Below are positions 34,181 to 46,755 of a DNA stretch of 64,000 bases, one piece after another. The position numbers and the translations under genes were made by a program. The notes under the pieces were generated by a model, which was given only the letters and a program-made list of their open reading frames with translations, was not told the DNA's origin and made no database searches. The first letter of the stretch is position 1, and each line of letters opens with the position of its first letter. Source of the DNA: Orbilia blumenaviensis (taxonomy: Eukaryota > Ascomycota > Orbiliomycetes > Orbiliales > Orbiliaceae); NCBI GenBank assembly GCA_036872755.1, contig JAVHNS010000002.1, positions 434,001-498,000 on the forward strand. The letters are read 5' to 3'.

Positions 34181-36581
34181 TGGTATAATTAATGCATATA
34201 TTAACATCCACGAGGCATGTTGGTGGGTTTTGGTGGTGCAGGTGGTTGTATTCATAGCGTACATCCCTTTTTTTCCCCCATCCGGTTTTATGGGTTTTTA
34301 TACCTATGCATGATGTCCCTGTAATTTTGGATGGCAGATATGATATCAGAGCCATGTTTTTTTCTTCTTTATATCCTTTATTTCTTTATTGCAGGTTGCC
34401 GGTGTTATCGGAAGGCTATGATACGATCTGTTTGATGTCACTGGAGTTTGGGTTAGCTACGTTGGATTAGTAGTAGCATAAAAACATTAATGCATATTCT
34501 GAATCACTACACGCCCATTTCGAGGCATCGGATCATATCATATCATATCATATCATATCAGATAGAGGCGACTGACAGGGATATGCTGATTGCGCAAGCC
34601 AGAGAATACGACGGCGAATACCATTATATTAATAAACCAAGCGTAGGGTGGTCGAGTTACATCTACGCAAAAAGAAAAGAAAAGAAAGAAGAAGACCCCT
34701 GAGCTGAGCATGAGACCAGTCGCCTTTTGAATACCTGGCTAGGTATGCCGGAAGCCGTGCAGCGGGAAGCTAGGTAGGAAAAATGCAAATTTAGGAAAAA
34801 GACATCTTGAATATCGAGATATCCGGTCCGTCTGAGATAGGTATGTATGAGTGAAATAGAAAGCGCGATGACGGCATAATCAGGCGGTTGTCAAACATTT
34901 CAACAAAGTGGGCTCAGGTCAGGCTATAGCTACTGGCTTAAGCAGCTTGGGCCAGGGAAGTCCCCCTCGCGGGAGTGGAGTCGGGTGGGGGTTTCCTTTG
35001 CTAGCTCTTAAGCTCTCTCCTAAGGAAAGTATATTAAAATTATAAAACACCATATAACTAGACCCGGTAGATGTGCTTCGATACGGGAATATATCTGGGT
35101 ATCTAACAACGTATACGGCTACCACCCCTTTAAAAAAATTGTGTTCAGGATACACTGGTAAGTACCGATGCAATATTATGATATCCCTCGCCTCGACGCA
35201 CGCAGATGCACAGCGCAGATACATGCATGCATATATCCCCAGAGCTGAACATCGAGGTGTTTTGTTAAGTAATACATTTTAAGGTTCCATGCCCAGCTGA
35301 CCCAACCTTGGCTGGCTGGCCTTGACCATTACCCAAGTACTACTGCCGCTACCACGTACTCCGTATTAACTGACTGATAGTACCTAGGTAGTAAGTACCC
35401 TTCTAAAAAAGAGAGAGCGAGAGCGAGAGAGAGAAGGTACCAAATTAAGGGCGGTCGGGCGCGGCGGCGTGCGATAGTTAATTACAATAATAACAATAAC
35501 AGACTCGATCGTCTGAACTGCCAAACCAAGTCAAACCAAATCCAGCCCTGCAGTACGTAACAGAGCCCGCTGTGTGCGCTGCTCACACTACCACCTGCCA
35601 TTTCCTGTTCCCCCAACCAGATAAAGACTCAACCCAACTACCTACTTCATATCTCGTACAATACTTTCCATCCAGATCAGACGAGACTAAATCCAGTTGT
35701 GTTCGATCGCTCACTTCGTCGCGCTGTCAGCCCTCAGGGATTACGATACGGCAAAAGCCATCACTAACTACCTAAGTTAACTAGCTAGCTGTAGCTAACC
35801 AGACTAAATAAGCACTTGCTTGGGACTTTTCGCTCCTAACCAAGTAACTAAGCTTCGACTCCTTGCTGTTGTACGTCGTGTCGGTTACTCGATCTTAGGA
35901 TTCGTCTCAAAAGCAGCGTCGAACTATCAAATCGAGCTGTTCTACTTTGACGGCCAGCCTGTCCACGTCAAACACCGTTTTAACCGGGCACTCCTTCTTC
36001 TTTTCTGTAAGAAAGATAGGTAGCTCTTTGAGCTCAAACCCACCTCTCTCCCTCCCTCTCTCTCTCCCCTCCCGTTCATTTCTCTCCACCCCCCCCCCTT
36101 TATAACTTTTATAGCTTTATCGGGCTTGCCGGGTTCGTAAACATCTCGTCTGACACGTTTTCCAGGTGATAGCTGCTGCTTTGTTTTGAGGACCCACGAT
36201 CGATCGATGAACAAGCGCATGAATATCTTCTCGATATCCGTGCCAAGCTTCTATCTCCCATTCTAGACCGAACCCGGCCCGCCGTCGCCCAGAGAAATCC
36301 AACATCTAAAGCATCCATGAGATATCGCAAGTCTATTGTTGATTGGCCATTTATTTCGAAATCTCGAAGTTCCTTTCGTCATCCTCGATAAGCTTTCTTT
36401 TTCCACCCATCACTTTTTTTCTTTCTTTTTCTTTTTCATTTCATCCTTCCGGCTCTCTCTCTTTTCAACCTACAATACCACGGCACATATCATATTAGCA
36501 GCATCACAAAACCAAAATCAATAAACCGAACCGAACAAAGCTACTACGTAGACGGATAACGGTTTTTTTCTTTTTTGAACG
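34181..36581. other. intergenic region
   Basis: About 2.4 kb. Contains an ATATC-type pentanucleotide repeat at 34532-34560, several TAGGTA/TACCTA-type short palindromic stretches around 35380-35400, and a strongly C/T-rich segment around 36040-36100 and 36410-36470 that is likely leader of the septin-like gene. Open frames are short with no domain. Confidence 0.55.
34532..34560. repeat. ATCAT pentanucleotide microsatellite
   Basis: About six tandem copies of a five-base unit (ATCAT register). A shorter related repeat, GATAT, occurs near 1485-1500. Confidence 0.85.
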
Positions 36582-39008
36582 ATGCGACCGGCATCCGGCG
36601 ATGTTTTGACTGGCAGGTCCAGGAAATCGTCTGGTGCTGACCTCTCCCCCGGCCCTGGCGGCGACAGTCTCGGCGGAAGTCTAAACACAGCTGCAGCTTC
36701 CCCTTCGATGATGACGTATTTCCTTGCCAACGAAGCTACAATGTCGAATGTCTCGGCCTCTGGTTCTAGTTCCCAGACAGCCCCTACATCCTATCCTAGA
36801 CGCACATCATTCACCAGCCATGAGGCTGAAGCTATGCTACCCCGGCGTCGAAGATTATCCGCCAAGGACCGCGAAGATACACTTACACCTGATACCCCCA
36901 AACCGATACCTATACTTGCACCGCCGTTTCCTATGTCACCGAATCCGGAACCGTTACGAGAAGATGAAGTAGGCAGTGATTGTGGAGGACACATGATGGG
37001 AGGGTTAGAATCGGAACCAGTATCCGATGACGAGGATGTGGAGAGGTCATCAAATGCATCCTTTCCGTTATCTATCACAGATACTTTACCTCCCGGATCA
37101 CCTTACAAGCCGTTACGAAGAAACTACTCTCCGGGACCACCACTTCCTTCTCATTCTTTAGCAAGTACCCGAAACGTTAGTTCGAAGAGTTTATCTGAGT
37201 TTTTAAATGATGGTGAAAATTTACTATTGGATCGAAAGTCGGGAAAAGGGAAGACCGTGGATATCCAAGATCCTACCGTTGTTGAAACCCTAGACTCTTC
37301 CACGCTGTCGACGCAGTTTATTATGCCTACTATCAAAATGCCCAGTCGACGGCCGTTTACTTCCCGTGGGAAAGATATCGGTCGGCTAAAGATCTTGGTT
37401 GCTGGTGACTCCGGAATTGGGAAAACTTCGTTGATTAAGTCGATTATACAAGCGAATGAGGATATCGTTCATGTCGACCCTTGGGTATACACCACACCCA
37501 GCAGCTCTGTCACATCTTCGTTTTATGGCGGCAAGGATACTACGGGGACTACGAACACCTTGACTGAGATATATGCTAGCACAAAACCATATCCAACCTG
37601 GTGGAGTGACTTTGAGGATAGTAGAGTGTTGAGAAGGAGGAAGAGTACTGGTGAGACGGTGCTGGAAAGAAATGTGTGCTTTGTCGACACGCCTGGGTAC
37701 GGGGCTGGCACTTCGGTACGTTATAAATTGGGACGTTAAAGTTAAATTGTCGAGGTAGCTAACGACAGCTTTTTTTTTCAGTATTCTGAGTGCATTGAGC
37801 CTGTAGTGAAATATGTCGAAAAGCAGCTGGAGCGGACAACATCAATTCTGACAGGGAATGAAGGCGACCTGCTATCTTTCCTTACTGGAAATGGGTCACC
37901 TCAGGTTGATGTTGTTCTCTACGTTATCCTGCACCGTATGCAATCCCACCGACAAAACTGAGAGGGGGGAAACTGTGCTAACTTCAGTGAAAATCTAGGC
38001 CTCAAACCTGTGGACATCGACTTCATACGCAAGCTCTCAGCGTTGACGAATGTGCACCCTGTAATTGCAAAATCTGACACATTGACGCCGGCCCAAGCTA
38101 CGGAGCTCAAGCTTTCGATTCTAAACGATCTTAGGAATGCCGGGATCCGTTGCTTTTTGTTCGGAAAATCTGCAGATGATGTCGCCCGCGGCTTACCTTC
38201 GTGCCCGCCCTTTACTACTTCCTCAGCACAGACGGTGGATGAAAATATGGACGCGAGTCTCTTGATGAGCCCTGAATACGTCCCACCATTAACTATCAGC
38301 GAGCTCGATGAGCTTGTTAACCACCTCTTCGACCCAGATCATACATCCTGGTTACGTCATACCAGCACAAAGAAGTTTTTGGCCTGGAAATCTAAGCACC
38401 CGGCTCTCAACCCCACTATCACCCCTAACCCGTCGGCTTCAACCCAATTAGTACGGTCCCGATCTCCGCATAGCAGTTTAATACCTGTATCTGGCACGGG
38501 TGTTGGAGCAGCTAGTAGTGGAACTGCTAGCTCGTTTGTTTTATCTCGGGTAGCTGATCACACGAGGAGGGAAGAGCATATGGCTCAGCTTCATCTTGCT
38601 AAATGGGCTGCAGACCTTCAAAAATCTATCAGATCGGAGAAAGAACGATTTGAGCGATTGGCGAAGGGAGATCGAGCCATCTGGCTGACTGAGAGACTAG
38701 GCGAATGTGTAGTCGAAGGAAGCCTGGTGCCGGTGGATAGGACCGGCAAGATGCTTGTCAAAACGAACAGTGGGGATACAATGGCGCTGGAACCGATTAT
38801 TCGATTTGGAAAAGGAGGAATGGCAGTTGGAGGGTTGGATAGGAGAGACCCCATTGGCTGGCTTCGACTTAACCAGGAATTCAGGAAAGGGGCCTACCTA
38901 CTAGTGCAAGTTACAGGGACCGTCGGGGTGGCGGGTGTTGTCGCGGTCTTTGTGGTCAAGTATGTTTTTGGGGCCACGCCGACTTGGATGCAGAAGCTTG
39001 GGCTTTAG
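36582..39008 (+). CDS. septin-like GTPase with C-terminal membrane anchor
   Basis: Three exons, 36582-37715, 37782-37935 and 37999-39008, giving 765 residues. The first ~260 residues are Ser/Pro-rich and probably disordered. The GTPase domain has a P-loop GDSGIGKT at 275-282, a G3 motif DTPGYG from residue 369, and AKSD at 453-456 in place of the usual septin AKAD; LYVILHRLKPVDIDFIRKLS matches the septin region around the G3-G4 interval. After a Ser-rich linker and a charged helical segment (LAKWAADLQKSIRSEKERFE) the protein ends with a hydrophobic span VQVTGTVGVAGVVAVFVVKY (about 735-756) and only a dozen further residues, the layout of a tail-anchored protein. Canonical septins lack such a span and assemble as filaments. 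This fits divergent fungal septin-like proteins; localisation to an internal membrane is an inference. Sensible splice phases at both introns. Confidence 0.9.
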
Positions 39009-40680
39009 ACGATATCAATACCAGTGGTCTATATTCAGAGTAGTGGGCTCAGTGGCTGACACTCGCTTCAAACTTGAGCTACATACTACTAACCATTAGT
39101 ATATGTGCTTTTGTCTTCTTTCTGCCATTCACTTTTTCACTCAATCTTAATTGATTTTTTGTTTCGGACTTGCCTTTGGGCTAGGATGATATATGTGATG
39201 CCTGTTTAGCCCTTCGATTTACTGCTTCTGCCTCCGCCCCCCCAGTTTGGTTTTTTCTGTACTACGACGCATGCATATTGTTTGGGGGGGACAGTTTCAT
39301 TGCGAGAGGTGCCGGAGTTTGATTGACTGATTGATCGGTCTTTTTATCTGTTTTTTATGCTATGTTGCCATACCTTGTATCCCCACGAAGCCTGTTACGT
39401 TCAATCATGGGATTGGTGTTTCTCTTTTTTTTCTTTTCAATATTCCTCTCTCTCGCCCGATCATCTATCCGTTTCCGAATAACGGATCGGAAAGAATGTG
39501 TGGTCTCTTCTCACCGCCTGTACTGTATCCTAATCTCCTCTATCAAATAGAACCTAACCTCCCTCCTCGATCCTCTCAAGTTTCGATTCCCAATGACATG
39601 AACCGTGAACGAATTAATCATCAATCGACAACTAGCTAGCTAAGCTAAGAACAGGATAGCCAAAAGAATTAAACAAAAAAAAAAAGATGTTGGGTATGCA
39701 GGAATGCCAAGGGTCAGGTCGTTATACGTTATCGATATCTGCCCGCATAAAGTAACAGGGGTTTTCCTGCACGAAACCCGGACGCTGTGCGGTTTAGTGC
39801 TTCCCAACAGCGCCAACACGCCATGCGAAATGAGTGAATCAATCGGCCAAATGCATGCAAGCAGCTGAATCAATCGACATGGCCTTTTCTGTTGGTTCCG
39901 GTTTTCCGTACCGTGTATGTAAGTAAGGATGTATATCTGCTCCAGAAGGTACCAAGCTTAACTTAGCTCTAGGATAAGTAGTAGTGTGTGTACTTGACCT
40001 GGATTTAATATAGCTTGTTCTGGAGCTTCTTGATCCTACTTTTAATTTCCTCCTCCTCCTTCCTGCTACCGGCTACTGCTGTTGTAGCTACCACCACACA
40101 TTATCATCACAACCATCGCAACTACCGCATCCTCCTCCTTTCCCCTCCGCTAACAGCTCATTTTTTATCTTTCCTATTGCATCAACTCTTACTGCTTCTA
40201 CAAATACACCAAATAGACTACCGGAAACACTCAAACACTCATACTCTTCATTCCTCCCATCATCAAAATCCCTCTTGTGGCTCCCGGCGATGTTGTAATC
40301 GCTATCTGCATGCAGCGTTTGACAAGCGAAACCACACCATTCACTATCCGCCCCCATTGATACGAAGCAACCCAGCCAGCTAAGGGTGGCCTGCACAGTT
40401 GCTCATCTCTCCTTGCAGCCAACCCTTCGGGATTCCCAATCATCTTTCTGCATCTCTTCTCTTTACTCCCTATCGTTTCGGTTCGTACTGCATCTACGGA
40501 ACCTTTTCCCACTGCAACGCCGCTCCAACCCCCCCCCCTTCTAGCTTCGGCATCGAAGTTATACGGGATATCCGGTTTTTGCGCTTGACAGATTCATAAT
40601 TACTCATATTACACACATACATAAATAAAAAGTATTGTTTTTTTATCTCTCGGAGAGAAAGAGGGAGAGAAAATAAAAGG
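39009..40680. other. intergenic region
   Basis: About 1.7 kb. Starts with T-rich likely 3' UTR of the septin-like gene; later C/T-rich stretches around 40030-40260 with CATCAC-type repeats and an A/G-rich segment just before the ATG at 40681 look like promoter and leader. Open frames here lack domains. Confidence 0.55.
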
Positions 40681-42231
40681 ATGTCTTCGGAATCTACCCT
40701 TCAAGCTGTCGATTCGACGCCAGAATCCACCGTTGCTGCGACTTCTGCTCCGGACTCGTCTAATCTCTCCGAGCCGAAATCACCATACGTCCCACCACAC
40801 CTGCGCCACAAACTCCCCGTTTACCCAACACCTACCAACACCATGGAAGGGTCACAAACAACAACAACTATTACCGACATCCCATCGGAAAAGAAGCCGT
40901 TTCAAAGGAAAACATTCACGGCTACTGAGATTTACAGGCATTTCGGAGTAGTTCATGGTGGAACTATCAATCCTTCGATCAATAACCATAAGGAGCTGGC
41001 TTATATCTTGATTTTCAGGAACCAGCATCCTCAGTACCCTCCTAAGATCTTTGTCAAGTCGAATCTTGAATTAATCTTCAAGGATGCTGCGAAGGGGGAT
41101 GATATCAACCCTATTCTTGAGACTTTAGATATTCCATTGTTTGAGGAAGAGCATCAGTACCGATCGAAGTTGTTTAAGTTCAAGTCATGGGTTAGAGTTC
41201 AGAAGGTTGAAAGGCTGGAGAAGGGTTCTGAGGCGTTGATCGAGATGTTGACTGAGAAATGGAGGAGTGATACCCCACGTCGTACCGGGTTTGAGATGCG
41301 AGAGAGGGAGAAGTCGAGGAGAGAGGAGAAGATGAAAAAGGAAAACGCTCTTACTATCACGAAGGCTGTTGAGGTTGGTGAGAACGGACAGGAAACGGTT
41401 GTTGAGAATCGAATCTTTAAGGACGACCCGGATGATTCTGAGGATAAGAATTCACAGGTGAAACAGGGTGGTCCTGGGAAACCGAATACGGATGAGCCGC
41501 TCTCGCAGAAGTTGGAGCAGACGGTTCCACGCTCTGAAGTCGCCTGGAAGACTTCATTGAGCGTTGACTGGGGGGTTGTCACTTTGGAGTTTGTGGAGAA
41601 TGGGAAAGAGAATCCGCTTTATGGATCTCCTGTTCAACTCGCCCCTCCGCCTATCAGGGAGACGTCGGAGCCAACGGGTGATCTCAGGGAGGAGATCGAC
41701 CAGGTTTTGAAGGCTACGGGGTCGATGAAGTTGGATAATAACAATAGCAATAGCAATAAGTATGTTACTGATGGGAAGAAGACGATTCGAGGAGCTCGTG
41801 GCGAAAAATCGGAGAAGGTCAAGATTTCGAAGATCTTGCAAATGGATGGTGCAGATGATACAGTCCTTGTCAATGATGATTTGGACTCGGCTTCCATTCC
41901 ATCCTCCCCAGTCTTGGAACCAGCGACGCCAAAGAAAGGATCTGCGATCAATCTTCCTGCTTATGCTCTCCAATCATCGGGGAGCCATCCGCATCAAGAG
42001 AAGGGATCGGCCGCTGGTGGGCTCAGTATCAGCCAATCTGATATCTCCCAGTCATATATTTCTACCGGAATGGGCGATAGTATGGCTGAAGATTTTGGTA
42101 CCATCAGTGCCCCTTCTGAGACGGAAGCTGAGGAAAGTGACCGTTGGTCAGAACTTTCCGAACACGACCGCCCCGACGACGAGAATTGGATGGCTGTTGA
42201 ACGGGGAGGTATGGCGAAGGAGGTTTATTAA
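40681..42231 (+). CDS. uncharacterised hydrophilic fungal protein with a YVPPHLR motif
   Basis: Uninterrupted 516-residue frame starting after a GAGAGA-rich leader. The N-terminus is Ser/Thr-rich with SPYVPPHLRHK at about 34-44; the YVPPHLR sequence is also found near the N-terminus of Ded1/DDX3 helicases, but no helicase motif follows. Residues about 75-185 look folded (KTFTATEIYRHFGVV, ELAYILIFRNQHPQYPPKIF, EHQYRSKLFKFKSWVRVQKV), then a charged helical segment (REREKSRREEKMKKE), a segment with AWKTSLSVDWGVVTLEFVE, and an acidic Ser-rich tail ending in GGMAKEVY. I do not recognise the family. The composition and motif are compatible with an RNA-metabolism or translation role, but that is speculation. 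It converges on the sirtuin gene. Confidence 0.85.
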   Translation: MSSESTLQAVDSTPESTVAATSAPDSSNLSEPKSPYVPPHLRHKLPVYPTPTNTMEGSQTTTTITDIPSEKKPFQRKTFTATEIYRHFGVVHGGTINPSINNHKELAYILIFRNQHPQYPPKIFVKSNLELIFKDAAKGDDINPILETLDIPLFEEEHQYRSKLFKFKSWVRVQKVERLEKGSEALIEMLTEKWRSDTPRRTGFEMREREKSRREEKMKKENALTITKAVEVGENGQETVVENRIFKDDPDDSEDKNSQVKQGGPGKPNTDEPLSQKLEQTVPRSEVAWKTSLSVDWGVVTLEFVENGKENPLYGSPVQLAPPPIRETSEPTGDLREEIDQVLKATGSMKLDNNNSNSNKYVTDGKKTIRGARGEKSEKVKISKILQMDGADDTVLVNDDLDSASIPSSPVLEPATPKKGSAINLPAYALQSSGSHPHQEKGSAAGGLSISQSDISQSYISTGMGDSMAEDFGTISAPSETEAEESDRWSELSEHDRPDDENWMAVERGGMAKEVY

Positions 42232-42855
42232 ACAGCTTTACCATCTTACCTCCTTGCGCTTTCATTCGACCCCAGTTTCAACGCTTGGTTGCCATGGTTT
42301 TGCGACCCGGATTCAGATATTATTCGTCATGTCATGTCTTGCTTGATTTGATTCGATTTGATTTTTTTGGCCTGACCTTTGGCGTTCGAGGAGCCTGAAA
42401 GAGGAGGGACAACAGGCGTACCGTTGATTTTCTTGATCGGTTTCTTTCTTTTCTTTCGAAATTTTGCACGTCTTTTCCCTTTTTCTTTTCCGAACTCTAG
42501 CAGATTGATCGCCTTTACCAAATAAATGAATACTACCCGGATTGACACTTCGTTTACCCTGTTTGTGAGCTGGCTCGTGCAGACTAATGTCCCTTGTTTG
42601 TTTCTTTGCTTAAACTATTAACAGACTAGCATTATAACGTGTGTTACTTTCTGCGGCGTGCTGTTTCAATTTACTCCCAGCTTCATTCACTGGGACGTTT
42701 TCTAGACTCTACAATAATACATTCTATACATAATATACTACATACTAGTGCGCCTTGTATACATATAACTGTGTGTTTATCGTTCGTGCTTTGGTATAAT
42801 TCACCTCGTGGCTGCCCTGTGGAGAATCAGTAGGCTATATCTCCAAGAATATTCG
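42232..42855. other. convergent 3' intergenic region
   Basis: Gap of 624 bases between the 3' ends of two convergent genes. T/A-rich, with no coding frame of note; it should hold both 3' untranslated regions and polyadenylation sites. Confidence 0.6.
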
Positions 42856-44145
42856 TTAAGGGGCATACATTTCAATTTCTCTGAGCTCGATATCCTGACG
42901 ATCTAATCCCGAGCTACTAACGGGTACTCTCCGGGTCGTTCTCTGGCCGTCGACTCGCTCAAGGATCTCTAATGCCCCTTCTAAAACATCACCAGCATCG
43001 AATTCTACCCTTACCCCATCTGTGCCATCCCCAAGCCTATACCTTGCTGCCACTTTCCCTTCCCCATCGTCCCAAAAGGCGTCCTCGCCTCTTACGCCTC
43101 CCAAGTTAATTATACCAATCTTCTTCCCCTGATCCTTCGCCAGTTTCACAAGTCTCCAAGCAGAATAAGTCGCTAAACTGCTCCCAATGACTAATACTGA
43201 ATCTGCAGCGTTAACTTTCGCCTCAGCTTCCCTCTTAACCTCATCCCTAAGGTTCTCTCCAAAAAACACTAAAGTCGGCTTCACAACTCCGGGAATATTC
43301 CCGTCCCCTTCGATCCTCTCCATAGCCCCATCCTTGTCAACTCTAATCTCCCCTCTAAACGCTGAGTTCTTCAAACACTTCTGACAAGGCGGATATCTAA
43401 AACTTTCGTATTTAACCCCGGGGACTTCGATGTCGCCGTCTGGACCTCTTTTTATGGGGAAGTCTGGGGTTGAGCGCATCTCTTCGAGGAAGGTTGACCA
43501 GGTTGGGTTTAGCCTGTGGAGTTCTTGTTGGAAGGGAGAACGCGGAGAGTGGGTTTTGCAGGTTAGACAGAGGATTGTGGAGAGCAGGCCGTGGAGGTTT
43601 GTGATTGGCATTGAAGGGTGGGAGGCTGTGTGGAGGGAGTCCACGTCTATTATATTCCCCATCAACCTTAATACTTAAGTACTCACATACCTAGGTATAT
43701 ATGTATATAAAAAATGCATAAAATAGGGCTAAGTAATAAAAAGAAGGAGTGGGGAAAACATACTCTGCGTAATAGCCCCACCAATCCACCCCCCCTCCCA
43801 CAGCCTCCCAACCGCCGTATGCGTCTTATTAGGCCTAACCTTCTCAACCCCCTTCCATCCCAGAAAGCTACGCGCCCAATACCTCCGCCTCATCCCATCC
43901 TTATGCACAAAATCCCCATAAAAGATAGGTCTGTACTCTTTATTCAACGTATACGTGCCCCTCGCACCTCTGTAATCTGGTAATCCTGATGCTACGGATA
44001 TTCCGGCTCCCGAGAGGATTAGGGTTGATCGGGTGTTGAGGAGGAAGTTTGAAACGGCGGTTATGGCGGTTGGGAGGGTGGTGGCGGTTGTGGGGATTGC
44101 GGGGAGGGAGGGGAGGGGGGTTGTGTAGGGGATACGAAGGAGCAT
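42856..44145 (-). CDS. class II (SIRT4-like) sirtuin, NAD-dependent deacylase
   Basis: Two exons, 43764-44145 and 42856-43646; total 390 residues. The 117-nt intron splits the Asn codon of TQNVD, and splicing restores the invariant ITQNVDSLHT. Visible hallmarks: GAGIS at 46-50, DYRG, catalytic His146 in NLHG, zinc ligands in LCLTC and PPCQKC, FFGE, and GSSLATYSAW for NAD binding. GTYTLNKEYRPIFYGDFV and RYWARSFLGW are features of the SIRT4 branch, which in animals acts in mitochondria as ADP-ribosyltransferase or deacylase. The first ~40 residues are rich in Pro, Thr and Ala with few acidic residues and an Arg at position 4, compatible with a mitochondrial presequence but not proof. Zinc loop is longer than usual, with a proline-rich insert (KTHSPRSPFQQ). 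Confidence 0.93.
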
Positions 44146-44657
44146 TTGTGCGGTTGTGTTATAGCAGCATTTTTTTTATATTTTTTTTTTGTTAGATATT
44201 TATGTCTGGGGGGTCCCTTTTCTTTGCTGAATTTATAGTCGTGCGTAGATAGTCCTTAGGTAGGTACCTATACAGTAAGAGATATGTCATCCCTGGCTAT
44301 GTAATCGACGCTCGTTGCGGCTAGCTTGTTGGAAAATGGGAGTAGTGGCGTGGGTATTTGCGTTGTTGGTCGTCTACAGCTACTACCATTCTCGTAACGC
44401 TACCCTGGTTACGAGACTGAGCCTGGGTCAACTATCATACCTTATATGTACCTACTACGAGACTAATATGTACTTATGCTTGGTAAATGTACAACGCGAT
44501 CTACGCCCTAGACCAATACAAACCTACCTATATACACCCATCGAGACCATATACACACAAATCTAAACAGATTGATATCTTGACACAAGGTTCGTCTCGT
44601 AGACCTGCCTTCCAACTTCACCGGAGACACAAGATATCAAAAAAAAAAAGAAAAAAG
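44146..44657. promoter_or_regulatory. divergent promoter between sirtuin and F-box gene
   Basis: 512 bases between divergent start codons. Contains T-rich stretches next to the sirtuin start and TAGGTAGGTACC-type short repeats near 44256-44270. An A-rich run precedes the F-box ATG. It must carry regulatory sites for both genes, but none can be named by eye. Confidence 0.5.
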
Positions 44658-46177
44658 ATGTCTACAGAACCCAAAAACCTATCATGCATCCCCGCCGAAA
44701 TCCGAATCCTAATCATCTCCTATCTGGGTCCGAGTGACCTCTTCTCCCTCCTCCGAACCAATAAATCCTTATCATCAATCGCTTACGAACAACTCTACTC
44801 AAGACTACACTTCGGCGCCAACACATACCTCAAAATGGGGGCAAAGCTCGAACCGCCCCAGATATGTGGAAGACCACTGAATCTCCATATCCGGATCCTA
44901 CCCGAAAACGGTTGGTGTTTGTTGGATAGAATAATTCATCGTGGAAAAGTTGAGGATGAGGTGTATACCCCATCATCATCGTTTCCTGGGTCGGAGTTGA
45001 CGAGAACGCTGTTTATTGATAGCTTTTCGAATTCAATTAATGCGGTTGGTTATGAAGGGTCGATGCTCCTGCGGTTGTGTTCTACTTTGGCGCAGGTAAT
45101 TGATGACGGGGGGATGCCGCGGTTTGCGGACGCGTTTTTCGTTTGTCCGGATGGAGGTGTTTTAGGGGAGGTTGGTGAGTTTTATATCTATATACGCCGT
45201 TCCCATCATCTTTTCTGTCTATTCGTTTTATTTTTATTTTATCTTATTTTATTTATTTATTGCAGAGAAAGATTGTAGCTGATATAAATATATAATAACG
45301 TTTAAAAAATCACACAAAAACAGTTGCACAAAACCTCAAGCCTCTCATAGACGCCCTAAAAAGACGATCCAAATCGCCTAATACCCAGGTTTCTGTCGGT
45401 CTAAAGCTCATCACCAGCTCATCCTACAGGGTATTGCAGCCATCTCACACTCTAGTGTCGCACATAAACCCCGAGGTTCTAACCCATCTAGATCTCCAAC
45501 TAAGTCTCAGAAACGTCCGGAAGGGCACGCATATCAAGGAACCAGTTAATCATACGGGGAATGCGATATTTGAAGCACGGTATTTGCTTAATACGTTATC
45601 AAAGACACTCCAACTTAAATTTTTAAGACTTGGGAGTGTGTTAAACAACCGGGGGTTCAATCCGCAGTATAACTATGTTGAGATTGAAGAGTTTGGAAAA
45701 GTGTTGATGAGGCTTCAGGGTGCGATTTTGGGATTGGAAAAGTTGGAAACGTTGGTTCTTTATGGTGTTATCTTCCACAATTCGTGGTTTGTTATACCGC
45801 CGAAGAATGTTAAGAAGCTGGTCTACATCGGTCCGTTTACCGATGTTTGGTATAGGAGATTTGCGGAGCAGCCGTTGGTCGGCGTGGAGGATTTGACGAT
45901 TAGGTATTTTGACAAGGATTACGGGTGCTGGGGTAACAGTGATGGGTGGAAGTTGGATTTGAGAGATGTGAGGGTGTCTGGGTTGAAGAGGTTTAGGTTT
46001 AATGGGTATTGTGGGCATGAGGAGTGGGTTTATAGGTTAATTCAGAGGAATGAAGGGTTAGAGGTTGTGAGAGGGAATGTTGATGTAGAGATGATGGAGG
46101 CTATGGGGTGGTCTATTTATATTAAGGAAGGGGATGTATATTGGCTGAAGAGGCAGGTGGATGATATTGATAGTTAG
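44658..46177 (+). CDS. F-box protein (putative SCF substrate adaptor)
   Basis: Two exons, 44658-45174 and 45324-46177, 456 residues. The N-terminal ~50 residues form an F-box: LSCIPAEIRILIISYLGPSDLFSLLRTNKSLSSIAYEQLYSRL, which would bind Skp1 in an SCF ubiquitin ligase. The rest has scattered leucine-rich segments (LTHLDLQLSL, LKFLRLGS, LEKLETLVLYG, VEDLTIRYFDKD, VSGLKRFRFNG) that suggest an irregular LRR-like substrate-binding region, as in many fungal F-box proteins. The intron (149 nt, GTGAGT...CAG) joins GTT-GCA in phase. Substrate unknown; fungal F-box genes expand quickly, so orthology is not implied. Confidence 0.88.
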
Positions 46178-46734
46178 AGGGTTTTGCTACAAGAGCAGTC
46201 ATTTACCGGTTACTACGAAGTGGAACCGGAGGGCGGTCTTATAACGTGTAATACTTTTATGATCTGGAATTGTGGTTTGTAGCTACTAGCCAGGCGTTGT
46301 AAAATACAGACCTGTGCTGCGAGGCTACCTGGGTGTATAGACCCCCAGCCTCGTAGTATTATATATCAATGGATAGTACTAATAGAGGTATGCAATAATG
46401 GTTTATAGTGATACACCTGGACTGACAGTTGACACGGGTAGCCCATATTACAAGACTAGGATAGCCCGTGATTTCAAGTTTTGAGAGGATAGAAGCTAGT
46501 CTCTCGCCTAAATAATAGCCAATCATAAGTATGAATCTTAGCCCTAACAGTGAAGTCGAAGTATACAGCATCTCCATATCGATATATCTACTACCGCCGA
46601 GCGACCTACTATCCAACACGACCAACGCAAAAAGACGTCACCAGTACTGGTCTGTTCGTCGACGTCTAAAAAAAGATCACGCAAACGATGAGACACAAAA
46701 TAACAAAAGAATCCAAAAATAAAAAAACAGGAAG
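46178..46734. other. intergenic region
   Basis: 557 bases between the F-box gene and the tRNA gene; no supported frame. It should contain the F-box 3' UTR. An A/C-rich stretch lies next to the tRNA terminator. Confidence 0.6.
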
Positions 46735-46744
46735 AAAAAAAAAA
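46735..46744 (-). terminator. RNA polymerase III terminator of tRNA-Ala
   Basis: Ten A residues on the plus strand read as T10 on the minus strand, starting 12 bases past the tRNA 3' end; a run of T is the standard Pol III stop signal. Confidence 0.8.
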
Positions 46745-46755
46745 GATTGAAGAAG

